From assembly GCA_022059125.1 (NCBI GenBank), contig JAEUWY010000004.1, positions 2,976,001 through 3,040,000 of the forward strand: a DNA stretch of 64,000 bases. The letters are read 5' to 3'. Position numbers and translations under genes: made by a program. The notes beneath the pieces are model-generated. The model did not search any database. It was not told where the DNA came from and saw nothing but the letters and a program-made list of their open reading frames with translations. Position 1 is the first letter of the stretch, and the number at the start of each line of letters is the position of its first letter. Source of the stretch: Corynespora cassiicola (taxonomy: Eukaryota > Ascomycota > Dothideomycetes > Pleosporales > Corynesporascaceae). Shown here in pieces: positions 19,202-28,881 of this stretch.

Positions 19202-21546
19202 TCAAGATAGAGGCCAACGGCTCTTGAGACCGTTGATCCATTGTCCGTACAGAATATCAGCGAGCAAGCCTTGTTGTTCCATGCCCTTCTCCACGTGACC
19301 GGGCAACCGCTTCTCATCCAAGGCGCCGAGAGCGTCAGTCGGGAGCTTTTCGCCAGTCACGATGGCAGACTGGCGGCGGCGGTGAGACTTGAGATGAGGG
19401 TTGTTCTGAGCCAGCACCAGCTTCGGCCCCTTGAGCGGAGATCCGGACGTTGTGCTTGACGGTGTTCCATCAGGCGATGAGAATGGGGTCTGTATAGGCG
19501 AGGAGCTGTAGTCACCAGAGCTCTTGGTGTACGAGGTCGCCATCGAGGTGGTGTTTGACCTGATGCGCGTGGTGCCAGAGCCGTGTATGGTGGTGCCTCC
19601 ATAGCTGGACTTTGTATCATGCTTCACTGGCACTGGCGAAGGGGCAGGAGATACTGCGATGCCCAGTGCGGAGGCCAGCTTCGAATCGGCTTGGAGTCGA
19701 TCGACCATGGCCTTGAGTAGCATGAACTCGCCATGAGGGTCGAGCTGATCAAGGTGGGCCCAAGCGGAGGCAACCCCACCCATGGCCTCGCGCTGGTGAG
19801 GTGACCCACAGTTAGCATAAGCCTCTTGGAAGACAGAATCAAGGACCTTGCTGTATGCTCGGCGGCCATAGAGGGCGTCCTTGGTGACGGGAATCGGAGG
19901 GTACGCTTGCTCCGGGGGTTCATTCTCGTCATTGACATCCACGTCCAAAGGATGCGCCGAGCTTGGTGGAGAAGGACGGAAAGTCCGTGCCTGCGGGTTG
20001 GGATGGAACGGATTGGCAGGTGGGTTCGATGCTAAGGCAGCACGGCGCTCGCCCGAGGAGACTCGCTTGAAATGGCGCACGGTCGAAGGCGAGTTGCCAA
20101 AAGTCAGGTCCACGCCCAAGGGTTGCTTGGGAGCATTGCTGACGCGGCGAGCGGTAGGAGTAGCCCCGGAAGCTCTACGAATAGCAGTTCCGGATCCTTT
20201 GCGCGGTGAACCACGTCGGCGCTCGGGGAGCGGTGAATCCGTGACACTTCCCAAAGGAGCAGCGTTGAGGTCCATCCGCTGCATGAGAGATGAGTAGTCG
20301 GTAGAATCGCTAGACGGGATACGAGCCGTCTTGCGGCGCCTTGCAGTGTTACGTGCAGGGGTGATGATGGTGGCCTGCTTGACCGTATCGAAGATCCATT
20401 CATCGTCTTCGTTCCTCGGGGAAAGGTCGATCCTGGAAAAATCGGTCAGTGGCTTTTTTGCTTTTTTGCACGAGAGAAACCAACATCGTCTCCTCATAGT
20501 ACTTGGGATGCACCGTAGTCTCCTCCTGTGCATCAAACATTTGCTTGCGTTCAATCATCTCACGCATGCCCTCGACCTTGCCAGCCCGCTGGATGAATCT
20601 GTGTCGGAGCAGCTCCTTTGCACTAGCGCGGCGGTCGGGGTCCTTGATCAAGCACTGAGCCACGAAATCCCTGAAGTCTTTGCTCCACTTGTCGCCCTCC
20701 AGACGGGGCGCGGGGTTCTTGGGGATCGTCAGCAGGATCTTCATGGGATGTTCGCCCGCCAGAGGTGGGGCTCCATTGGCAAGTTCCATGGCCGTGATTC
20801 CAAGGGACCAGAGATCGGCCTTGAAGTCGTAGCCCGCTTCCTGGATGACCTCGGGGGCCATCCAGTATGGGGTGCCCACAAAAGTCATGCGCTGGGACTT
20901 GATGTTTGTCAATTGAGCAGCCACACCGAAGTCGGCCAGCTTGACCTTGCCCGCATCCGTGAGGAGAATGTTGGCCGCCTTGATGTCGCGGTGGATCTTG
21001 CCCGTCGAGTGCAGGTACTCGAGACCCTGGAGGATTTCGCGGCAGACGATTGCGATATGGGGTTCGCTGAAGGGGCCGGGTTTCATCTGCCAGGGTTAGC
21101 AAATGCATTCTCGGTCGAGTGGTGTCAGGTGCGGACCAGATCAAGGGCAGAGCCGCCGCCCAGGAACTCCATGACAATCCATAGCTTGACGCCCTTTACG
21201 AAGCTCGTCTTGTATTCGGTAACGTAGGGGCTCTTGCAGGTGCTGAGCAGGGAAATCTCGGCCTGGATGTCGGAAAGCTCGTCGTTGCTGTCTTCGAGGT
21301 CGATCTGAGGTGGGCGCAGTCAGTAGCTGGGACCTCGGCAGAAAAAAAAGTCGGGCGTGGAAGTGCACACCTGCTTAATGGCAACCGTCTCGCCCGTATT
21401 CCTGTCAATGGCTTTGTACACTTTTCCAAAGCTCCCGCCTGCAATTGTGGTCAGCATGCGGGGGTTTGCATCGCAGCGTGGGCGTGGGCGTAGGCGTGGG
21501 GCGACATACTGCCCAATTCTTCGAGAACCTGGTAGCCTTCGGCCAT
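19202..21546 (-). CDS. GCK-III subfamily Ste20-like kinase (Sid1/MST type)
   Basis: Ste20-family kinases of this group act in septation and morphogenesis signalling (Sid1 in fission yeast, MST3/4 in animals). Five exons: 21546-21510, 21438-21371, 21304-21137, 21086-20503 and 20432-19202. They total 2088 nt, 695 aa. Introns are 50-71 nt. The start [12 protein letters not shown] leads into the glycine loop [11 protein letters not shown], then VAIKQ, a Glu-rich helix ([13 protein letters not shown]), [19 protein letters not shown], the activation loop [12 protein letters not shown] and SLGITAMEL. After the kinase domain comes [12 protein letters not shown], typical of this subfamily. A long disordered Ser/Thr/Pro-rich tail follows, with a helical patch ([24 protein letters not shown]). 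The exon 4/5 junction is inferred from phase and is the least certain; skipping it leaves a frame break. Confidence 0.9.
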
Positions 21547-23184
21547 GGCGGGCTCGGGCGACGGTGTGCTGTCTGAGAATATCGGGGGGCTCAGGAGGAC
21601 CAAGGGGCTGCACAGAGAGCCAGGAATCTCTTGGGACGGCGGTCGCCTTGTCGCAGCGCGGGGGGGGTAGAAATAAGGGTGGTGATTTGGGTGCAGCTGG
21701 CGCGACGCGGTGGTGTATATGGGACGTCGGTTGCAGGGCCGCCCGCCTGATCTCCATGACAACGGCGGCCCGCGACAACACAAAAAGCACGCCCCCCACA
21801 AAGTGACTCGTGCGTGGCGAGGCCGCGACAATTACAGTTCGGAGGGGCGAGTGGGCATCTCGGCGAGGATGGGCGAAGGCTACCAAAGCGCACAGGACTG
21901 GGGCTTTCTGGGCTGTTGTTCTGCGATTAAATGCCCGCGCCTGCCCGGGCGCTGCCCTCGCCAGGTGGCCGCTGGGCCGCCCAAGAGGCCGCACCGGTTC
22001 CTGCAGGCGGGCGCGCTCCATTCTTGCACCCACCCAGGCGCTGACGGCTGCCCTGCATAGCACCCATGCCGTTGTGCGGCCGTGTGTCAGGTGTAGTCGG
22101 GGAGTCGCCAAAGGGCCATCCAGGTACCTAGGGACCTAGGGAGGTAGGGCTGCCAGTCGCCGTGCCAATTGGTGGCGGCCCATGGTCTGGGGTCGGTAAA
22201 CAAGATGCCCCTTTGCGACCAGCCCGCGCACTGGCCAATGACATGCACAACCACCACCACCTACGCCATCCGCGCTCCGCCTCAGCACGCTGCTGCTCCA
22301 GAGCTCCAGTTTTTACCACGCTCACCGCCGGCCCTGGTCCTGGTCGCATCCTGCACGCCTGCGGCTCCTGAACTCCTCCGCGCGCGCTGCTGCGTCGTCG
22401 CATGTGCTGTCTCTCGTGCACTGCCGCATCCGGCGCTGCGCCGCCAGGGGGACCCTTAGGTGCGAGTATTTACATAGTTACCAGCGATCCACACCCGATC
22501 AACACTCGATCAACACTCGATCAACACTCGCTTCCCGTGACGACGTGTGGTAGCGACCGGCGGGGCCCTATGCGTGTCCTGTGTCGCCCACGGTCGAGAT
22601 GATTCAGCAGCCATGCGGCATCGTGTCCCGCTCGCAAAAGCAACCTCTGGGCCTGGCCTGACCATGCACGCCCCCCCTCGGGCGGTGAGAAAGTGAAGCG
22701 CGTGCAGCCGTACACGTCCTGTATATCGTGAAGGGCGACGTCCAGCGCAGTGCCGCTAGCCCCAGCGCGCAGGAGGCTCCAGGCCGGGCCTGCAGGGAAT
22801 GCAAATTGCACACTGCTTCGAGCTCCTGTTTGGCGGTCGGGCCACGGACGCGTGAACAGGCTCGGAACACACAAAAGCTAGGGGACGACCGGCTACCGCG
22901 TGACGGCAGCAATTGCTTCCCCTCCCCCTCCGCCGCCTCGCTGCCCCCCCCTCCCCTCGAGATATGCGTCCTTCAAGGAGTGTGGAATGGGTTCCCGCGC
23001 AGCTGGCCAGACTCTGCTGAGGGCGTGGCTCTCGTGGTTGCGAAGCGGATTCCTGCTGCGCCTGATTGGCCTGCCCGCCGCCCTATTGGCCATCCACCTG
23101 GAGGTCTACGGAAGCTCGCCCGCGGCCACTTCGCTAATCCTCCACCGACTTTCTCGACGCCTACGCCTCAGGAGCCTCATCTGC
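21547..23184. other. Divergent GC-rich intergenic region
   Basis: It lies between the starts of the GCK-III kinase (-) and the DUF4048 gene (+). Overlapping open frames occur on both strands because of high GC; none has domain features. It holds an 11-bp tandem repeat at 22496-22528 and pyrimidine-rich tracts near 22920-22960. The DUF4048 frame is open from about 22900, so its real start could lie inside this interval. Confidence 0.45.
22496..22528. repeat. Three copies of an 11-bp direct repeat
   Basis: The unit CGATCAACACT occurs three times head to tail in the divergent promoter region. It could be a regulatory repeat or simple slippage. Confidence 0.8.
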
Positions 23185-25014
23185 ATGCTGAACAGAGACC
23201 ATGCCACCGGCCTGAACAACCTCTCCTTCCTTGGGGGTGCCGACGTCATGGACCACGCACAGTCACAGCACAAGCCAAATCCAAATCCACTTTCGCGCAA
23301 GCGGTCCATGACCCTGGACGACAAAGACCGCGCTCGGCCAGGCCCATCAGGGGGCTCCTCGACTCGACCTCCAATCTCTTCACCACAACACCTCCCGCCG
23401 TCCTCGGCCTCCACGCTCCCTCATCCCTCTCCGCGCATCCCAATGCCTTCCCATCACGCTCGCTCCATGTCGCATGCCGACGCTGTCCGCCAGGGCAAGC
23501 GCCTCTCTCTGCAATTTCCTATACAACCCGCTGCCGGCAGCAGTTCCCCAGGCTTCTCGCCGCGCTCCCGCCCTCAGTCCTGGGTCGCCGCCCCTGCCGC
23601 CGCCGCCGCCGCCGCCGCCTCTTCCCCCATCGCCTCGCCGGCAGATACGCCCACTTCCTCGACCGAGACCAACATCCTCGCCGTCCTCGCCTCACAAGAG
23701 CGCTACGTGCTCGAGCTCCGAGAGGAGCTCTCCAAGGCCGAGGAGGACCTCAAGACGCTCAAGAGGCACTGGCAGACACACGAAGCTGTCAAGCAGCGCA
23801 ACGAGCTGCGCAAGGTCACCCAGCTGCAGCCGCTCGACACCACCCTGGCCAACTTCCGCCCAGACCAAGACGACGAGGACGGCTCATCGATATGGATGCA
23901 GCGGGAGATGGAGCGAAGGAAAGCCCTGCTCAGCGGCACAAAGCAACCTCAGCGGAAAGTCTTCAGCGGCTCGCGCCACCTGCGCACCTTGTCGTTGTTG
24001 TCGCCAGATAAGGCGTATTCGCCCTCATTTCCCCAGCCACTCGATATTCGCTCCGAGAATCGCAACGAACTCCGCCCCGACGACACCGTCCCGCGCCCAC
24101 GTCCACGCGCGCCCACCCGCCACACCACCTCGCCCGACATTGCAAACGAGATTGCCAACACCGTCACTCTCAATGGCGACAATTACGACCTCGGCGGCCT
24201 TTCCAACATTCAGCGCGACGCCATCCTGCGCACTGGCAAGCAGATGGCCACCGACTTCAAGGACGGGTTGTTGACATTTATCGAAGACATCCGGCAGGCC
24301 ACCGTTGGCGAGGAGGCTGTCAACGGCGTTGACCCTGCAGGGTCTGCTAGTGTCAGGGGTCCCTCGGCCAAAGGCTCCCGGAAACCCTCCGACAGCCGGC
24401 CTACCCTCAGCAGAGCCGCCAGCGCAAGAAAGCCTTCTGCATCCAAGACGGGTGACATTGGCGACGACTTCTGGAAGGAGCACGGTTTGAGTGAACCCAA
24501 GAGCGCGCCCGTGAATAAGAAGACTCACACACTCAAGAACCAACGCACTCCGCAAAAACAGACGCAAGCGCACAAAGTCGCAGACGACTTCGACGACTGG
24601 GATAACTGGGATACCCCAAATGACAAGCATGCCGCCGACGCGGCAGATGGCAGCAACAGCTCCGACGAGTCAGATGCGCCCTCGTCACCCGTGTCGGGTC
24701 CAAACAGTTCTCGGACCAGCACCAGGTACCACTCAAAGCGCCATGACTCCAAAGCTTCGTCGCTCACAAGATCCAGCTCTATGGGCCCTGCCGATGACTT
24801 TGAATCCCGCGATTCCAAGCGCAACTCCATTCCCTGGCCCGACCTCGTGAAGCTCTCGCCCACCCATCTGAAGCGCACGGCCTCGCACCTAATGAAGGAA
24901 TGGGAGAAGAACCTGACGCCGCCTCCCGAGTCCAGAGACGCGCACCATTCCACTGGGGACTACGTTGGACGATCGGCTTCGCCCGCTGGACTTAATGATG
25001 ATGAACGATACTGA
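23185..25014 (+). CDS. DUF4048-domain protein
   Basis: A conserved Pezizomycotina protein of unknown function. The frame is open from about 22900. I chose the ATG at 23185 (MLNRDHATGLNNLSFLGG), giving 609 aa; ATG 22987 and ATG 23248 are alternatives. Recognition rests on the segment MSHADAVRQGKRLSLQFPI (bases about 23467-23523), the Ala-rich linker and the coiled coil ERYVLELREELSKAEEDLKT at about 23700-23760. Further support comes from GDNYDLGGLSNIQRDAILRT followed by KDGLLTFIEDIRQAT (24172-24303). The C-terminal third is acidic and Ser-rich (DDFDDWDNWDTP). The coiled coil suggests self-association or scaffold use; no enzyme motif is visible. Single exon. Confidence 0.75.
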   Translation: MLNRDHATGLNNLSFLGGADVMDHAQSQHKPNPNPLSRKRSMTLDDKDRARPGPSGGSSTRPPISSPQHLPPSSASTLPHPSPRIPMPSHHARSMSHADAVRQGKRLSLQFPIQPAAGSSSPGFSPRSRPQSWVAAPAAAAAAAASSPIASPADTPTSSTETNILAVLASQERYVLELREELSKAEEDLKTLKRHWQTHEAVKQRNELRKVTQLQPLDTTLANFRPDQDDEDGSSIWMQREMERRKALLSGTKQPQRKVFSGSRHLRTLSLLSPDKAYSPSFPQPLDIRSENRNELRPDDTVPRPRPRAPTRHTTSPDIANEIANTVTLNGDNYDLGGLSNIQRDAILRTGKQMATDFKDGLLTFIEDIRQATVGEEAVNGVDPAGSASVRGPSAKGSRKPSDSRPTLSRAASARKPSASKTGDIGDDFWKEHGLSEPKSAPVNKKTHTLKNQRTPQKQTQAHKVADDFDDWDNWDTPNDKHAADAADGSNSSDESDAPSSPVSGPNSSRTSTRYHSKRHDSKASSLTRSSSMGPADDFESRDSKRNSIPWPDLVKLSPTHLKRTASHLMKEWEKNLTPPPESRDAHHSTGDYVGRSASPAGLNDDERY

Positions 25015-25650
25015 TGGGAATTCTATTTCCTTCACGATGTTACGCGACAGACGCAATGTCTCGACGAAATGTTTAGTCTGTATTCTCGGGGAGGCAGTTT
25101 TGCTGGCGGCTTGTCGTTTGCATGGCCATGTCGACAGACGGGCCTTGGATGTGGACCAAAAGCGTTCATATAGATAATTTCTTATCAAACGTAGGGATGG
25201 AGGCGTTTTTGAATATTAATAGCGGATGTCAATGATACCAAGACGATTATCACAAGCTATTCTTGCATACTTCACTCTAGGAGTGGATACCTTGACCATC
25301 GAGCCTCATAGATGGGAACACATTTGGCTTACAATGTGCATTCATCCTTCTCCAACCAACCGCAGGAAACGCCAGAACCGCTATCACAAGTCGCTTCAAG
25401 ATCGTCCAGTCAAATCAGCAGCATCCGAACAACTGAAATAACAAGTTAAATACCATTATACGAGCTTCGTTTAACCTCAAGCCTCGTCCCAAAGTATAAA
25501 GTTTAGAACGGTAAAGGGCATGCGACACCTTTTCGCCAAGACTTGGTCGACTCCCCGGCATATCCCGTCCTCCGCGCCATCTCCGCAAAAAAGTGCGTCC
25601 CTACCCATCGCATCCTCAACACCCAAACCAACACCCTTCCTACCAGCAAA
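25015..25650. other. Intergenic
   Basis: This covers the DUF4048 3' region and the TIM22 promoter. No gene is seen. A short open frame overlaps the TIM22 start on the other strand and is a shadow. Confidence 0.5.
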
Positions 25651-26668
25651 ATGGCGTTCCCAGGCGGACCCGGCGGCATGACAGGTATGCCAGGCATGAA
25701 TCCTAATGCAGGTCTGTCCGAGCAGGAGCAACTCGCCATCAAATACGTACGCGCTCATCCCACGCTGTCAGCACTGGCAGAACCACAGAACAGCAGAGAC
25801 TAACAGCCCACACAGATGCAAGGCGCAATGGAGTCGTGTGCCGGAAAGACTGTGATGGCAGGCGTTATGGGAGGAGGCCTGGGTGCCATGTTCGGTCTGT
25901 TCATGGCGTCGGTATGTCCCCTCGCAAAAGAAACGGAAATATAGGGATAGACGGTCTTCAGAACGATGCCTAACGCGTTGTCAAAACAGATGCGCTACGA
26001 CACTCCCATGTCAGCGCCCCTACCTACAACGACACCCACACCCAGCCCCTCCGATGCCTCTAAGGGAGCAAAGCCTACCCCCGCAGCAGCTGCCGCCAAC
26101 ACCGTAAAACCCGTCCCTCTTGCCGCCTCTGCATCCTCCACCGTCGCCTCGACGGCCACCCCAGCGACCACTGCATCCGCCACATCGACCGCAACGAGCT
26201 CAGCAGCCACCGCGTCCGTTTCGTCTCCGTTCCCCTCTACAAACATCACGGACCTGCCCCTTCGCCAGCAGCTGAAGCATGGCCTGCGCGACATGTACCG
26301 CTCGTCCGTGTCGTCTGGTAAGAATTTTGCAAAGGTCGGCGCCATCTTCTCTGGCACTGAGTGTGCGATCGAGGGACTGCGCGCGAAGAACGATCTCTGG
26401 AATGGTGTCGCTGGAGGGTGCATCACGGGCGGTGTGCTGGCGAGGAATGCAGGACCGCAAGCTGTGGCCGTTGGGTGTGCAGGCTTCGCAGTCTTCAGTG
26501 CAGCTATTGATGCCTATATGGTGAGTTTGATTTTTATCTCTTTCTGTCAGGGAGCCTTACGGCCGATGGTCAATCGAACCAAGGCACACAATGCCATCCT
26601 ACTCTAGATGCTAACGCGCCACTTTACAGAGAATGCCCGAAGACGAACGCAGCCGACCAATTGCTTAG
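25651..26668 (+). CDS. tim22: Mitochondrial inner-membrane translocase subunit TIM22
   Basis: TIM22 forms the carrier-protein insertion channel in the mitochondrial inner membrane. Four exons: 25651-25746, 25816-25911, 25990-26520 and 26630-26668, total 762 nt, 253 aa; every junction has GT-AG and matching phase. The N-terminus is Gly/Met/Pro-rich. Exon 2 encodes [32 protein letters not shown], the first helix with its Gly-zipper and conserved Cys. Exon 3 carries [54 protein letters not shown] in consecutive conserved pieces, then further helices. Residues about 70-150 are an Ala/Ser/Thr/Pro-rich low-complexity insertion between the first two helices. This makes it longer than the roughly 180-200 aa common for the family. 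Confidence 0.93.
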
Positions 26669-27981
26669 ACTACACATTTCTAGACGATAGATTTGTGTGT
26701 TGCATACACACACACACACATCGCATTTAGAGCATTCCACCCTCTGTACCAGTAACTGTACGACCATCATACCCATTTCGAGTCTTGCCCCTCCTCAAGC
26801 AAGGCTTCTGAAATTCCCTTTGGGACAAACCTCAGCATTGGGCGGCGTTAGCGGATAAATCTCAGTCGGGAAGAGCCACGTCATGTAGAATAAATGTATC
26901 CATGTAGACAGACGCAAAGCTTGGACGTTTTCGTGTAGCTGTGGTTTGGTGATTTAATTTATGTCTTTTGTTTATTCGTAATGCATAAGCTACCTAGGTA
27001 GTCAGTCAGTCAATCACTGTGTGTGCGAGGATTCCTTCCTCCCTACCCTCCACTCCATACCTGTCAGATCTATTCATCTTATCAGATCTCCAGCTACTTT
27101 TCCACGGAGCTTCCTGACAGATCGTCGGCGCTGCAAGCATTGATAGACATCGAGTATGCGATTGGCATGGGGGCCGATCGAATGGGAGAGGCAAGGTGAC
27201 ACCAGCTGATAAGACGATGATGCATTAGGCCACCCCCTCCCCTCCCCTCCCTAGTAAGTAGCTATGGGTTGTGCTGGCATACCTGGGTAGGCACTTGATG
27301 AGTCACGAGTGCGAGCCAGCCCCTCCCTGTAGTTACAAGCCACCACCAGCTCATGCGGGTATAGTAGGTACGGAAGCACGAAACCTTACCTCCACGACCT
27401 TGATCCCCTTCGTACTCGACTCTAATCCCACCCGAGTCGCCGCAACCAGGCACGGGACGAGCACTAGGCGGATAAATACGCAACATAAGAGGGTGGAAAC
27501 ATCAAATACCATTGGACAAGGCAGCAACTGCTACTACCTGAACCGAAATAAAACTGGTGCTGGCCTAACCGAAAGGGACATGCGGCAACCCCCCTTCCTC
27601 TTCCCCTCCCGCTCCCCTCGTAGCAATCAAAACAGACCCAAGCAGCCGCAACCTAGACTAGTAGGAAAAGCGTTAGTCGTGGAAATTGGAAACGTATATT
27701 CATATCATCGCGATAGCCACTCGGGAATGGCAGAGCAACAAAACAGCAAGAATAAGCGCGAAGCCATGATTCGCAGAGAAAAAAAGAGAGCGGCAGGGCT
27801 TGGAGATGCCAATGTTAGCCAGTTGGGGATTTTCCCCATACGTGAGAAAAAAAGCCGCAAGTAGCCAGGCACCGGTACAAGGTTACCGTAGTCGAGGGCG
27901 GCAGAAGGGCAGGCGGTCCGGTCCGGGTCTTGGCGGGATGAGTTTATTGTCAACGACAATGTACTGCTCCCATGCTGAGGC
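26669..27981. other. Intergenic with CA repeat and CCCCT tracts
   Basis: It holds a CA microsatellite at about 26704-26718 and CCCTCCCCTCCCCTCC near 27233-27252. A 197-codon frame at 27271-27864 lacks any protein feature and looks fortuitous. It includes the TIM22 3' end and that of the downstream minus-strand gene. Confidence 0.4.
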
Positions 27982-28881
27982 TCAAGGGTAGTACTTGCCC
28001 CACCCTCCATCCTCGAGAACCTCTAAGTCGTGTCTTGCTTCTTGTGGGCATGTATAGACGTAAACGACAACGCCCCTGTCTGCCACGCCTGTTGTATGCG
28101 GTTAGTCCCAATTTACCATATTCGTGGCCATTTAACGTACGTCCGTGAGGGTAACTATGTGTTCTCCAAGCGGAATTCACGAAAAGAAGTGGTAGCACGC
28201 TTGTTAAGCGGTTTGGTTGAAGTGAGAATGCAACAAGTGCAAGAAAGATGGGCAAATCTCCCTTCAGGCCACCATATGTCCCATATGTCGTTCTGCTGGT
28301 TGTGTGGTAGATGTCAGGCAACAACATCCTGGGCCATGATTGATCATTTCTTTGGCATCTGAGAGTTCTATGTTGCCCCGCGTTAGTCAAGTAGGCAGAG
28401 AAGTCGTCCGCGTCATGGTCAAAGCTCAGCGGGTGCCACGCTTCGTCCGGGGGTGGGTTGGTAGCATCCCCTCTTAGGAACTGGAATCCTTGCCCGGCGG
28501 TGTAATAAGCAGAGAAGATTTTATAGGAAGAGGAGCCCGCCGGCAATTGATTTTGAGGAGCTCGTTCGAGCCCCGTCGTGTTACAGTGCCACCAGATGCC
28601 TGTAGCTCCCCCTCCGATCTTGATGTTTGCGTTCTGATCTGTCGAAGGAATCCAATTGCCCCAGTAATCTACAGTATGGAGAGCATTTGGATTCTCGCTG
28701 ATCTCATCGATCCGGAAGTAGAACTGTGGCTGCGCAGGAGATTTTGTCAGTTTGCCCTCTCACATTGAGGAAACCTTACTAACCGACATGGATTATTCAG
28801 CTGGATCCTGCGTGTTGTAGATTCGGGAAAGGCGACCAGAGATGACACTGATACCAAGGCTGTGATTTGCATACTGCACAT
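27982..28881 (-). CDS. Secreted hypothetical protein, 265 aa, three exons
   Basis: Exons 28881-28780, 28729-28141 and 28088-27982 total 798 nt and join in frame. Intron 1 (50 nt) is GTAAGG...ACTGAC...GCGCAG; intron 2 (52 nt) is GTACGT...GACTAACC...CAACAG. Exon 1 gives MCSMQITALVSVSSLVAFP, a signal-peptide-like start; the second Met (28872) is an alternative. Exon 2 begins PQFYFRIDEISENPNALHTV and continues through IPSTDQNANIKIGGGATGIW and PPPDEAWHPLSFDHDADDF. Exon 3 ends YVYTCPQEARHDLEVLEDGG-WGKYYP. The text reads as real protein, with Trp, Tyr and Cys residues and one NTT sequon. I do not recognise the family. The region around residues 150-215 is less convincing and might hide another intron. 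Confidence 0.6.

Noticed and set aside
27271..27864. 197-codon plus-strand frame
   Set aside because: No recognisable protein features; composition resembles the spacer around it.
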